A stretch of DNA of 64,000 bases, from positions 1 through 64,000 of the forward strand of contig NZ_LAYO01000095.1 in assembly GCF_000980875.1 (NCBI RefSeq), in the 5' to 3' direction. Position 1 is the stretch's first letter, and the number at the start of each line of letters is the position of its first letter. Positions 1 to 8,826 of the stretch are shown here, piece by piece. The stretch is from Leucobacter sp. Ag1. Its GTDB lineage: Bacteria; Actinomycetota; Actinomycetes; Actinomycetales; Microbacteriaceae. Position numbers and translations under genes: made by a program. A model generated the notes under the pieces. The model saw only the letters and a program-made list of their open reading frames with translations, searched no databases and was not told the origin of the DNA.

Positions 1-45
1 ACGTCGAAGGGGGCGGGGATCGATGATCCCCGCCCCCTTCGACGT
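1..45. terminator. Perfect 21-bp-arm hairpin after the M23 gene
   Basis: Positions 1-21 and 25-45 are exact reverse complements with a GAT loop. The hairpin lies 11 bases past the stop codon of the leftward M23 gene, so it is probably its transcription terminator. No T-run follows inside the window, so it could equally serve a gene to the left. The arms are G/C-rich, as in other actinobacterial terminators of this kind. Confidence 0.75.
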
Positions 46-56
46 ACCCGCCCGTC

Positions 57-1370
57 TTAGAAGTTGATGACGAACGCCGGGTTCACGAAGTCGTACCAGC
101 CGTTGTCCTGGTTGGGTCGCATCTCGAAGTGGAGGTGCGGGCCGGTGCTGCAGCCGGTGCTGCCGACGTAGCCGACGGTCTGGCCGCGCTGCACGGTCTG
201 GCCGTTGCCGACGAGCGACCAGCTCGCCATGTGAGCGTAACGGGTCTGCCAGCCGTTGGGGTGGTTGATGCTGACCATGTTGCCGCCGCAGGGATCCCAG
301 TAGGCGGACGCCACGGTACCCGACATCGCGGCGCGGATCGGGGTGCCGTACGCGGTCGCGAGGTCGATGCCGGTGTGGTCGGGGCGGCCCGGCGGGCGGA
401 AGCCCTCGGAGACGTAGTAGCCGGTGACCGGGATCAGCCAGCCGTTGCTGCTGCCGTTGTTGCCGCCGCCCCCGGGGTTGGGGTTGACGGGCGGGTTGCC
501 GCCATTGTTCCCGCCGTTGTTCTCTTGCTCACGGCGCCGCCGCTCTTCCTCCTCGGCCAGCCGGCGGTTCTCGGCCTCGATCCGCTTGCGCTCCGCCTCG
601 GCTTCCTGACGCAGGCGTTCCTGGTAGCCGGCGACCGTCTTGGTGGTCTTGTCCTGCAGGGCGGCGAGCTGGGTCTCGAGGACCTGGATCTGCGCCTCCT
701 GCTTGCGCACGACCTCGCCCTGGTTCTGCACCGCGGTCGCTGCGGCCTTCTCGGCGACGTCCGCCTCCTTGGCGAGGCGGTCCCGCTCGGCCTTCGCGGC
801 TTCGGCCTGCTTGCTCAGCGAGTCGGCGTTGTTGGTGCTCTGCTCGGCCTGCTCCGAGATCACGGTGTTGCGCTCGGTGGCCTTCGACATCGAGGCGAGG
901 CGACCGAGCAGCGCGTCGGCGGTGTCCTTGTTGGAGTCGAGGAACAGCTCGAGGTTGCGGTCGACGCCGCCCGAGCGGTACATCTGCGACACGAGCGCGG
1001 CCGCCTGCTCCTTCGCCCGATCGGCTTCCTTCTTGCTCGCCGCGGCCGCATCTTCGAGCGTCTTCGCCCGACCCGCGGCTTCGGCGAGCTTCTGCTCCGC
1101 GACTCGGCTGGCCTCGATCTTGTCGCTGTGCAGGTTGCGCAGCCGGTCGAGCTCCTTCTTCTGGCTCACGATGAGCTGCTCGATCTCCTTGACCTTGGCG
1201 TCGGTCGCGGCCTGGTTCGCCTTGGCGCGCTGCACGTCGTCCCAGGTCGGCAGGTCGACGGCGTGCGCCGCGGGCGGGGTCGCCGGCGGTGCCGTCAGCA
1301 GGGTCGCGGCGATGACGAGCGCGCCGAGGATCCCCCAGCGGGCGCGTTTGGCCTTGCGGCGCTCGGTCAT
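57..1370 (-). CDS. Secreted M23 family metallopeptidase with long coiled coil
   Basis: A 437-residue exported murein hydrolase-type protein. Residues 1-37 form a signal peptide (RRKAKRAR, hydrophobic core, then PAAHA). Residues about 40-275 are Ala/Glu/Lys/Arg-rich heptads typical of an EnvC/RipA-like coiled coil. A Gly/Asn/Pro linker covers about 280-308, and the C-terminus is an M23/LytM domain. Zinc ligands are visible at H332, D336 (HTGID) and H414 (HLH), with catalytic-type H380 and H412, so the domain looks active rather than a degenerate EnvC. Coiled coil plus M23 suggests peptidoglycan cross-bridge cleavage during division or wall growth. It is transcribed away from the ROK regulator and ends in the hairpin at 1-45. 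The exact wall bond cut is not predictable. Confidence 0.93.
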   Translation of the reverse strand: MTERRKAKRARWGILGALVIAATLLTAPPATPPAAHAVDLPTWDDVQRAKANQAATDAKVKEIEQLIVSQKKELDRLRNLHSDKIEASRVAEQKLAEAAGRAKTLEDAAAASKKEADRAKEQAAALVSQMYRSGGVDRNLELFLDSNKDTADALLGRLASMSKATERNTVISEQAEQSTNNADSLSKQAEAAKAERDRLAKEADVAEKAAATAVQNQGEVVRKQEAQIQVLETQLAALQDKTTKTVAGYQERLRQEAEAERKRIEAENRRLAEEEERRRREQENNGGNNGGNPPVNPNPGGGGNNGSSNGWLIPVTGYYVSEGFRPPGRPDHTGIDLATAYGTPIRAAMSGTVASAYWDPCGGNMVSINHPNGWQTRYAHMASWSLVGNGQTVQRGQTVGYVGSTGCSTGPHLHFEMRPNQDNGWYDFVNPAFVINF

Positions 1371-1603
1371 GCGGAACCCACCTCTAACTGCTCGTCGTAC
1401 ACGGATCCGCGGACGCCGAAAGCGAACGCAGACACCCGATCACGGTATCAAACGGCCCCGCTGCCCGCCGAGACCCCTCGCCGCAGCACTCTCGGCTCAC
1501 GTTCAGGTTCAAGGTGAAACTTCGGGGCCGGCGCCGGGAACGCCACGCCTCGGTCACGGTTCGGTCACGGATCAGAAATCTCCGCGACCGATATTGCTCA
1601 ATA

Positions 1604-1624
1604 TTAGTTTGTACGCTTTACTAA
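1604..1624. promoter_or_regulatory. Candidate ROK/XylR-type operator
   Basis: TTAGT and ACTAA form an inverted repeat separated by 11 bases, starting TTAGTTTG, which is the classical half-site of XylR-type ROK repressors. It ends five bases before the ATG of the ROK regulator at 1630, in an A/T-rich patch of an otherwise G/C-rich region. Binding there would block transcription of the regulator and possibly of the transporter genes behind it. The protein-site pairing is an inference from position and motif. Confidence 0.6.
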
Positions 1625-1629
1625 CTCGC

Positions 1630-2790
1630 ATGGACCCCGCAACGCAGCGCTCTTCCGCACCCGCTCGGCGTGCTCCCGGCGCGCTCCGCGTCGGAGCGAA
1701 GGCGCTCCCCGGCGACGCGCGACGGCACAACCGGACCCTCGTGCTCCAGACGGTCTACCGCAGCGGCCCCGCCAGCCGGGCCGACATCGCCCGGGCGACG
1801 CAGCTCACCAAGGTCACCGTCTCCGACCTTGTCTCCGAGCTCACCGCCGAGGGCCTCATGCTCGAACTCGGCACCCGCGAGGTCACCGGCCCCGGCAAGC
1901 CCGCCATGCTCGTCGATCTCGCGCGCACCACGCGCGCGATCGTCAGCCTCGACCTCAGCGACCACCGCCGGTTCCGCGGCGCCGTGCTCGACCTCGACGG
2001 CAGGATCCTGCACCGCGCCGACGCGCCGCTCGAGGGTGCGGTCGGCGACGCCGCGGTCGAGCGCACCGTCGCCCTCGCCGGTGAGCTCATCGCACGCACC
2101 GAGCTCTCGCTGCTCGGGCTCGGCGTCGGTACTCCGGGCGTCGTCGACGACGCGGGCACCGTGCGCACCGCCCCGAACCTCGGCTGGGCCGACGTGCCGC
2201 TCCAGCGGATCCTGCAGGAGCGCACGGGCCTCCCCACCGTCGTCGCCAACGACGGCAACGCCGGCGTGCTCGCCGAGCACAACTTCGGCGGCGCGGGCGA
2301 CGACCTCATGCTCATCGCCATCGGCCACGGCCTGGGCTCCGGGCTGATCGTCGGCGGCGTGCCGGTCGTCGGCAGCAGCTTCGCCGGCGGCGAGATCGGG
2401 CAGGTGATGGTCGGTTCCGACCTCCCGCTCGACGCCCCCTACTCCCGCGAGCAGGTGCTCGAGCACTGGCTGTCGGTCCCCGGACTCACGGCCGCGCTCG
2501 CGGAAGCCGGCGACGACGGGCGCGAGCGCGTGCTCCGCGAGGCGGGGCAGCGCCTCGGCACGGTGCTCGCGCCCGTCGTCGGCGCCCTGAACCTCTCCGA
2601 GATCGTCCTCTCCGGCCCCCAGGAGCTCGTCGGCGACGTGCTCGCCGACGCCACCCTCGAGATCCTGCAGCGGCGCACGCTCCCCGAATCGCACCGCGGG
2701 CTCGTCATCCGCACCAGCTCCCAGGGCGCGGACCTGATCCTGCGCGGCGCCACGGCGCTCGTGCTGCAGGCGCAGCTCGGCATCACCTGA
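1630..2790 (+). CDS. ROK family transcriptional repressor
   Basis: A 386-residue protein with an N-terminal winged helix-turn-helix (about residues 35-95, RADIARATQLTKVTVSDLVS) followed by a ROK sugar-kinase-fold domain. The ROK part keeps GVGTPGVVD, a DGNAGVLAEH stretch and GHGLGSGLIVGG. It lacks the CxCGxxGC zinc cluster, as some regulators do. The ATG at 1630 is chosen because the reading frame to its left is non-homologous and the operator at 1604-1624 abuts this start. It stands 95 bases ahead of the sugar-binding protein gene, so it is probably the local repressor, with an amino sugar or its phosphate as the inducer. The effector is inferred from neighbours. Confidence 0.9.
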   Translation: MDPATQRSSAPARRAPGALRVGAKALPGDARRHNRTLVLQTVYRSGPASRADIARATQLTKVTVSDLVSELTAEGLMLELGTREVTGPGKPAMLVDLARTTRAIVSLDLSDHRRFRGAVLDLDGRILHRADAPLEGAVGDAAVERTVALAGELIARTELSLLGLGVGTPGVVDDAGTVRTAPNLGWADVPLQRILQERTGLPTVVANDGNAGVLAEHNFGGAGDDLMLIAIGHGLGSGLIVGGVPVVGSSFAGGEIGQVMVGSDLPLDAPYSREQVLEHWLSVPGLTAALAEAGDDGRERVLREAGQRLGTVLAPVVGALNLSEIVLSGPQELVGDVLADATLEILQRRTLPESHRGLVIRTSSQGADLILRGATALVLQAQLGIT

Positions 2791-2885
2791 TCCACCGCCC
2801 GGGCCCCGGCCGCGGGCGCAGACCTCACCGACGCAACACCTCGCGGACCGGCACCGCCGGAACCGCACCCCAGAAAGGAATCACC

Positions 2886-4235
2886 ATGAAGAAGAGAACG
2901 CTCGTCGGCCTCGCCGCCGCGGCCGTCGCTTCGGCTCTCGTGCTCTCGGGCTGCTCGCAGGGCAGCGCGAACACCGCTGGCAGCGACAACAAGGGCAAGT
3001 CGATCACCATGTGGGTCATCGGCGCCGACACCCCCAAGGAGCTCCGCGACTACCTCAAGAAGGAGTTCACGAAGAAGACCGGGGCCGAGCTCAAGATCGA
3101 GGAGCAGACCTGGGGCGACATCGTCACCAAGCTGACCACCTCGCTGCCCGACAAGAACAACACCCCCGACGTCACCGAGATCGGCAACACCCAGTCGCCG
3201 ACCTTCACCAACGTCGGCGCGTTCCTCGACGTGAGCGACATCACCGACGAGCTCGGCGGCAAGAACCTGCTGCAGTCGTTCGTCGACGCCGGCAAGGTCG
3301 ACGGCAAGAACTACACGCTCCCCTACTACTTCGGGTCGCGCTACATGTTCATGCGCAAGGACATCTGGAGCGCCGCGGGCCAGCAGGTGCCCAAGACCCT
3401 CGACGAGTTCAACGCGGCGGTCAAGACGATCGCCGAGAAGAACCCGAAGGGCATCAAGAACTTCTCGGGCTTCTACCTGGGCGGCCAGGACTGGCGCGAC
3501 GGCGTCTCGTGGATCTTCGCCAACGGCGGCGACATCGCCCAGCTGAAGGACGGCAAGTGGAAGGCCACCCTCGACTCCCCCGAGTCGCTGAAGGGCCTCC
3601 AGCAGCTGCAGGAGCTCTACCGCACCGCCTCGAAGGCACCGAACGATGCCAAGGACGCGAACCAGTACCAGTTCCTCAACGACTCGGACGAGGTCAAGGA
3701 CGAGGCCGGCCAGGTCACGCAGAACCTGTCGCTGAGCGCCGCCACGATCATGGCGCCGGGCTGGGCGCACTGGTCGATCGGCGACCTGAAGAAGGACGAC
3801 AAGGGCGAGCCGACCCGCGTGTGGAACGACGCCACCTTCGGCACCTTCGTGCTCCCGGGCAACGACGGCAAGCCCGCCCCGGTCTTCGCCGGCGGCTCGA
3901 ACATCGGCATCTCGGCCGCGACCAAGGAGCCCGCGCTCTCCAAGGACCTGATGCGGATCATCTTCTCCAAGGAGTACCAGGAGATGCTCGGCAAGAACGG
4001 CCTCGGCCCGGCGAACCAGGAGTACACCTCCTCGCTCGGCGATGACCAGTTCGCGAAGGCCCTCGTCGAGTCGGCCTCGAACTCGAAGCTGACCCCGGCC
4101 GCGCCGGGCTGGGCGTCGATCGAGGCGAAGAACATCATGGAGGAGTTCTTCTCGCAGATCCGCGACTCGAACGATCTCGAGAAGCTGGCGAAGGACACCA
4201 ACGCCAAGCTCGACGCGCTGCTCAACCAGAAGTGA
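2886..4235 (+). CDS. Carbohydrate ABC transporter substrate-binding lipoprotein
   Basis: A 449-residue extracellular solute-binding protein of the maltose/chitobiose type (SBP_bac_1 fold). The signal peptide ends in the lipobox LSGC with Cys23 as the lipid anchor. The mature part shows ITMWVIGADTPKE and PDVTEIGNTQSPTF, patterns usual in actinobacterial oligosaccharide binders of the DasA/NgcE group. AAAGGA lies eight bases before the ATG. It is followed, after a 250-base repeat region, by two permeases, then a GH3 glycosidase and a sugar kinase, so the cargo is probably a beta-linked GlcNAc oligosaccharide or muropeptide sugar. No ATPase is encoded here; such systems often share MsiK elsewhere. 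The cargo is inferred. Confidence 0.9.
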   Translation: MKKRTLVGLAAAAVASALVLSGCSQGSANTAGSDNKGKSITMWVIGADTPKELRDYLKKEFTKKTGAELKIEEQTWGDIVTKLTTSLPDKNNTPDVTEIGNTQSPTFTNVGAFLDVSDITDELGGKNLLQSFVDAGKVDGKNYTLPYYFGSRYMFMRKDIWSAAGQQVPKTLDEFNAAVKTIAEKNPKGIKNFSGFYLGGQDWRDGVSWIFANGGDIAQLKDGKWKATLDSPESLKGLQQLQELYRTASKAPNDAKDANQYQFLNDSDEVKDEAGQVTQNLSLSAATIMAPGWAHWSIGDLKKDDKGEPTRVWNDATFGTFVLPGNDGKPAPVFAGGSNIGISAATKEPALSKDLMRIIFSKEYQEMLGKNGLGPANQEYTSSLGDDQFAKALVESASNSKLTPAAPGWASIEAKNIMEEFFSQIRDSNDLEKLAKDTNAKLDALLNQK

Positions 4236-4450
4236 CGCCGAGGGCGTAGCCCTCAGCGTCATCCTGCGCGAGCGAAGCGAGTCGCAGGATCCCGAGGGCG
4301 TAGCCCTCAGCGTCATCCTGCGCGAGGAACGAACCGTCATCCTGCGCGAGGAACGAGTCGCAGGATCCGATCGAGATCCTGCGACTCCTCCGTCGCGCAG
4401 GATGACGGGCCCCGTCGCGCAGGATGACGGGCCCCGTCGCGCAGGATGAC
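4236..4450. repeat. Cluster of GTCATCCTGCGCGAG hairpin repeats
   Basis: Three forward copies of a GTCATCCTGCGCGAG-type unit start at 4258, 4312 and 4336. Inverted copies ending in CGCGCAGGATGAC lie at about 4392-4405, 4413-4427 and 4435-4450. Within a unit, CCTGCG pairs with CGCAGG. A second motif, GAGGGCGTAGCCCTC, a small hairpin itself, appears at 4240 and 4294. The whole block can fold into nested stems. It separates the binding-protein gene from the permease genes, where hairpins commonly protect the upstream mRNA or reduce downstream expression. The same family recurs at 38608-38701. Confidence 0.85.
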
Positions 4451-4488
4451 GACCCCCTCCCCTCCCCCACATCAAGAAAGGCCGCTCG

Positions 4489-5409
4489 ATGAGCTCCGAA
4501 CCCACCGTTCGCAAGCCGCGCCGTCCGTCGACGTTCGTGCCGTACGCGCTGCTGCTCCCGGCGACCCTCATCGTGTTGCTCGCACTCGGCTACCCCATCG
4601 TGTGGCAGCTGATCACCTCGATGCAGCATTTCGGCCTCGCGCAGCAGTTCGGCAAGCCGCCGGAGTTCGTGTGGTTCGCGAACTACGCCGAGCTGTTCAC
4701 CTCCGCCGAGACGTGGATCGTCGTGATCCGCTCGGTGCTGTTCTGCCTCATCACGGCCGCCGTCACCATGGCCGTCGGCCTCGGACTCGCCCTGCTCATG
4801 CAGGCCGCGGCGACCTGGGTGCGGATCACCCTGCAGATCTCGCTGCTGCTCGCCTGGGCCACCCCTGTGGTCGCCGCCATGACCATCTGGAACTGGATCT
4901 TCGACTGGCGCCGCGGCCTCGTGAACTGGGTGCTCACCGGTCTCGGACTCCCGTTCGACGGCCACAACTGGCTGCAGAACCCGCTCTCGTTCTTCTTCGT
5001 CGCGCTCATCGTCGTGGTCTGGATGAGCGTCCCCTTCGTCGCGTTCTCGATCTACGCCGGCCTCACCCAGGTGCCCGGCGAGGTGCTCGAGGCCGCTCAG
5101 ATGGACGGCGCCTCGGCCTGGCAGCGCCTGCGCCTCATCATCCTCCCGGTCATCAAGCCGGTGCTCGGCATCGTCATGCTGCTCCAGATCATCTGGGATC
5201 TGCGCGTCTTCACCCAGATCAAGATGCTGCAGGATCGCGGCTCGATCGCCAGCCAGACCGACGTGCTCGGCACGTACATCTACCAGCTCGGGATCGGATC
5301 CAGCGACTTCGCGATGGCGAGCGCCATGTCGATCTTCGTCCTGCTGCTCACCATCGCCCTCAGCTGGGCCTATGTCCGCAATCTGATCAAGGAGGACGAG
5401 GGACGATGA
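4489..5409 (+). CDS. Sugar ABC transporter permease, first subunit
   Basis: A 306-residue inner-membrane permease of the MalF type, with six predicted membrane segments (first YALLLPATLIVLLALGYPIV). The cytoplasmic EAA loop reads EAAQMDGASAWQRLRLIILP, the docking site for the ATPase. An AAAGG precedes the ATG. It overlaps the second permease by four bases (ATGA), so the two are translationally coupled and form the heterodimeric channel for the binding protein at 2886. The repeat block just upstream may lower its expression relative to the binding protein. Confidence 0.93.
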   Translation: MSSEPTVRKPRRPSTFVPYALLLPATLIVLLALGYPIVWQLITSMQHFGLAQQFGKPPEFVWFANYAELFTSAETWIVVIRSVLFCLITAAVTMAVGLGLALLMQAAATWVRITLQISLLLAWATPVVAAMTIWNWIFDWRRGLVNWVLTGLGLPFDGHNWLQNPLSFFFVALIVVVWMSVPFVAFSIYAGLTQVPGEVLEAAQMDGASAWQRLRLIILPVIKPVLGIVMLLQIIWDLRVFTQIKMLQDRGSIASQTDVLGTYIYQLGIGSSDFAMASAMSIFVLLLTIALSWAYVRNLIKEDEGR

Positions 5410-6290
5410 GCATCGCAGCGCCCCGCCGCGCCACCGCCCCCGCCCGTCGCGGCACCAGCCGCCGCACCGCCCGAACGCTCTTCGCCGTGCTCGGCGTCGT
5501 GCTCTCGGCGATCTGGGTGTTCCCCGTCTACTGGATGCTGAACTCGTCGCTGCTGCCGGCGGTGACGCTCGATCAGACCACCCCGACGCTGCTGCCGTTC
5601 GGCGGCTCCTTCGCCAACTTCGCGAAGATCCTCGAGGGCGGCACGTTCTTCCCCGCGCTCGGCATGAGCGTTCTCATCGCGCTGGTCACCGTGATCGTCT
5701 GCCTCGCATTCGCGTTCCTCGCGGCGCTCGCGATCAGCCGCTTCCGGTTCAAGGGCCGCCGCAGCTTCGTGCTCGCCGTGCTCTTCATCCAGATGCTCCC
5801 CGCCGAGGGCATGTTCATCGCGCAGTACAAGCTGATGGACTCGCTGAACCTCCTCAACTCGGTGATCGGCGTCAGCATCATCTACATCGCTGCCGTGGTG
5901 CCGTTCACGATCTGGATGCTGCGCGGCTTCGTCGCCGGCGTCCCCGCCGACCTCGAGGAGGCGGCGATGGTCGACGGTCTGAGCCGCACGCAGGCCTTCC
6001 TGCGCATCACCTTCCCGCTGCTCGCGCCGGGCCTGGTGGCGAGCGGTGTCTACGCGTTCCTGCAGGCCTGGAACGAGTTCACGGTGGCGCTGGTGATCCT
6101 GCAGAACTCGGAGTCGCACACGCTGCCGCTCTGGCTGCGCGGCTTCGTGCAGCAGTCGGCCTCGCGCACCATCGACTGGGGTCAGGTGATGGCCGCGTCG
6201 ACCCTCGTCGCGATCCCCGTCATCATCTTCTTCCTGTTCGTGCAGGGCCGCATGACCAGCGGCCTCGTCAGCGGGGCGGTCAAGGGATGA
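5406..6290 (+). CDS. Sugar ABC transporter permease, second subunit
   Basis: A 294-residue MalG-type permease. The start ATG at 5406 overlaps the stop of the preceding permease; the open frame extends further left only as a shadow. Membrane segments begin with LFAVLGVVLSAIWVFPVYWM. The EAA motif is EEAAMVDGLSRTQAFLRITFPLL. The C-terminal VIIFFLFVQGRMTSGLVSGAVKG is the standard ending of this family. The gene overlaps the GH3 start by four bases (ATGA at 6287-6290), so transporter and glycosidase are one translational unit. Confidence 0.93.
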   Translation: MSIAAPRRATAPARRGTSRRTARTLFAVLGVVLSAIWVFPVYWMLNSSLLPAVTLDQTTPTLLPFGGSFANFAKILEGGTFFPALGMSVLIALVTVIVCLAFAFLAALAISRFRFKGRRSFVLAVLFIQMLPAEGMFIAQYKLMDSLNLLNSVIGVSIIYIAAVVPFTIWMLRGFVAGVPADLEEAAMVDGLSRTQAFLRITFPLLAPGLVASGVYAFLQAWNEFTVALVILQNSESHTLPLWLRGFVQQSASRTIDWGQVMAASTLVAIPVIIFFLFVQGRMTSGLVSGAVKG

Positions 6291-7821
6291 GCGAGCGGAG
6301 CACGGTCCTCCCGCCCGCCGAGGGGCTCCGCGCCGAGGTGCGCGCGACGCTCATGCCGGGGTTCCCGGGCCTCGAGGCGCCCGAGTGGATCCGCGACGCG
6401 CTGCGCGACGGCCTGCACTCGGTCTGCATCTACGGCGAGAACGTGCGCGATGCCGACCAACTGCGCGCGCTCGGCCGCTCGCTGCGCGAGGCCCGCCCGG
6501 ACGCGCTCGTCGCCATCGACGAGGAGGGCGGCGAGGTCACCCGCCTGCACTACGTGGACGGCGCTCCCTACCCGGGGCCGCGGTCCTCGGCCGCATCGAC
6601 GACCTCGACTACACGGCCGAGATCGGCGCCCGGGTCGCCCGCGCGGTGCGCAGCGCCGGCACCTCGCTCGTGCTCGCTCCCGACGCCGACGTGAACGCGA
6701 ACCCCCGCAACCCCGTGATCGGCACCCGCAGCTTCTCGTCCGATCCCGAGCGCGCCGCCGCGCACGTCGCGGCGTGGGTGCGCGGCGCGCAGGCCGCGGG
6801 CGTCGCGACCTGCCCCAAGCACTTCCCCGGGCACGGCGACACCGCGCAGGACAGCCACCTGGCACTGCCGGTGGTGGACGTCGCGCCCGAGGTGCTCGTA
6901 CAGCGCGAGCTCGTCCCCTTCCGCTCGGCCATCGCGGCCGGCGCGCAGACGATCATGTCGTCGCACATCCTGCTCCCCCGCATCGACCCCGACGCTCCGG
7001 CGACGTTCAGCCGCACGATCCTGCAGGGGATCCTGCGCGAGCGCCTCGGCTTCGACGGCGTCGTGGTGTCCGATGCGCTCGACATGCGCGGCGCCAGCGG
7101 CGAGATCGGGATCCCGGCCGCGGCCGCACGGGCTCTCGCGGCCGGCTGCGATCTGCTCTGCATCGGCCCAGGCACGACCCCCGCCCAGCTCGCCGAGATC
7201 GAGGATCGGATCCTCGCCGCGGTCGAGGCCGGCGAACTCTCGGCGGCGCGCGTGCGCGACGCCGCAGCTCGGGTTCGCGCGCTCGCGGAGGCCGTACCCC
7301 CGATCGCCGGGGACGCGCTCGCTGACCTCGCTGCAGAGGCCGAAGCGAGGGACGCGGTGACCGCGGACGAGCTGCTGCGCGTCGCCGACTCCTTCTCGGG
7401 CACCGACCGTGCGCACGGCTGGCTCCGCGCGCACCCGGGCGCCGCCGTGGTGCGCGTCGAGACCGTCGCGAACATGGCCGTCGGCTTCGCCCCGTGGGGC
7501 CCCTTCGCCGCGGCCGCGACGCCGATCGACGGCACCGGCCCGTCCGCCGAGGCGTTCCGCGCCCGCCCGGAGGTCCTCGTCGATGCCGAGACCCCCGGAA
7601 TCTGGACCGACGCGCCCGCGGCGATCGTCATCGGGCGGGAGCTGCACCGGCACCCCTTCGCCGTCGCCGGGATCGCGGCGCTCCGCGAGCGCGGCACGGC
7701 CGTGCTCACGGTCGAGATGGGGTGGCCCGACGCCGAGGTGCCCGCCGACCTCTCGACCTACGGCTCGTCCCGCCTCGTCGGAGCGGCGCTGCTCTCCGTG
7801 CTCGAAGCCCCGGCCGCATGA
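6287..7821 (+). pseudogene. GH3 beta-N-acetylhexosaminidase (NagZ-like), frameshifted
   Basis: A glycoside hydrolase family 3 gene split between two frames. Codons from ATG 6287 give the N-terminus with AIDEEGGEVTRL. After CCCGGGG at 6571-6577 the homology continues one base back, giving AAVLGRIDDLDYTAE and then KHFPGHGDTAQDSHLALPVV and VVSDALDMRGASG. The last two hold the catalytic His loop and nucleophile Asp of bacterial beta-N-acetylglucosaminidases. One more G in the run restores a 511-residue protein. Everything downstream is intact, so the shift is recent or a sequencing error. There is no signal peptide, so it would act in the cytoplasm on imported GlcNAc-containing oligosaccharides. 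It ends in an ATGA overlap with the sugar kinase. Confidence 0.85.
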
Positions 7822-8741
7822 GCGTCGGCGTCGCATCCGCCCGGCCGCGCATCGGTCTCGACATCGGCGGCACCAAGCTCGAGGCGATCTCGATCGATCC
7901 CGCGGGCGCGGTGACGGGAAGCCTGCGCCTGCCGACCGAGCCCGGCGAGGCCGCGGTGCTGCGGTCGAGCGAGCTCGCCGTGCGCACGCTGGCCGAACGC
8001 GCCGGCGTGCCGCTCGACGGCTTCGCATCGGTGGGGATCGGGATCCCCGGACGCATCGACCGGCGCAGCGGGATCGTGCACGACGCCGTGAACCTCGGTG
8101 TCCGATCGCTCGCGCTGGGACCCGACCTCTCCGCCCGGATCGGCCTGCCCGTGACCCTCGACAACGACGTGACCGCTGCCGCGGTCGGCGCCGTGTCGCT
8201 GCTGGGCCTGCGCGGCACCGCCGCCTATCTCAACCTCGGCACCGGCCTCGCGGCCGGGATCGTCGTCGACGGGGTCCCCTGGCGGGGCGGCACCGGCATC
8301 GCCGGCGAGATCGGGCACCTGCCCTTCGACTCCGCCGGGCTCCCCTGCGCCTGCGGCCAGCGCGGCTGCCTCGAGACCGCCGCGAGCGGTTCCGCGCTGA
8401 AACGGACCTGGCCGGCCGGCGGCGAGCATCCCGGACGCGTGCTCCTCGCCGCGATCGCGGCGGGCGATCCGGACGCGCGGCACGCCTTCGACCGGCTCGT
8501 CTCGGGAGCGGCGCACTGCGTGCAGCTGCTCGCGCTCTCGATCGACCCCTCGGCCATCGTCATCGGCGGCGGACTGCGCCTGCTCGGCGCTCCCCTGCTC
8601 GACGGGATCCGGGCGGAGCTCGCTGCGCGCGCAGCGACGTCGCCGTTCCTCGCCGGCGCGGCCCTCGCCGAGCGCGTGCGCCTGCTCGACGGGGACTCCC
8701 CCGCTGCCGCCGTCGGCGCCGCGCTGTCCGCCGACCGCTGA
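7818..8741 (+). CDS. ROK family sugar kinase, probably N-acetylglucosamine or glucose kinase
   Basis: A 307-residue cytoplasmic kinase. The phosphate-binding loop is GLDIGGTKLE at the N-terminus. The substrate and zinc region holds EIGHLPF and the CACGQRGCLE cluster (CxCGxxGC), both diagnostic of catalytically active ROK kinases. LDNDVTAAAVG carries the catalytic Asp. The start is the ATG overlapping the GH3 stop by four bases. As the last gene of the ROK regulator-transporter-GH3 unit, it most likely phosphorylates the monosaccharide released by the glycosidase. GlcNAc is favoured by context, but glucose or ManNAc cannot be excluded. Confidence 0.9.
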   Translation: MSVGVASARPRIGLDIGGTKLEAISIDPAGAVTGSLRLPTEPGEAAVLRSSELAVRTLAERAGVPLDGFASVGIGIPGRIDRRSGIVHDAVNLGVRSLALGPDLSARIGLPVTLDNDVTAAAVGAVSLLGLRGTAAYLNLGTGLAAGIVVDGVPWRGGTGIAGEIGHLPFDSAGLPCACGQRGCLETAASGSALKRTWPAGGEHPGRVLLAAIAAGDPDARHAFDRLVSGAAHCVQLLALSIDPSAIVIGGGLRLLGAPLLDGIRAELAARAATSPFLAGAALAERVRLLDGDSPAAAVGAALSADR

Positions 8742-8826
8742 CGACTCGTCGCCGACCGTTCACCGGAACACGCCGCGCGCACGCACGGGATCGGCATAGG
8801 CTGGAATCCCGACCGTGAGGACCCCC

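Noticed and set aside
129-1517. Plus-strand ORF of over 450 codons opposite the M23 gene
   Set aside because: High-GC antisense shadow; composition is Gly/Ala/Arg/Leu-rich without motifs, whereas the minus-strand reading has a signal peptide and M23 motifs.
640-1629. Long open frame extending the ROK regulator 330 codons to the left
   Set aside because: It lies antisense to the M23 gene, has no family similarity and starts nowhere near a ribosome-binding site. The true start is ATG 1630 after the operator.
4236-4450. CRISPR array
   Set aside because: Units alternate orientation, spacing is irregular, spacers are not unique and no cas genes are present.
4222-4965. Minus-strand ORF running through the repeat block
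   Set aside because: Produced by the repeat sequence and the permease antisense strand; repeated LAQDDAEGYALG-type peptide reflects the DNA repeats, not a gene.
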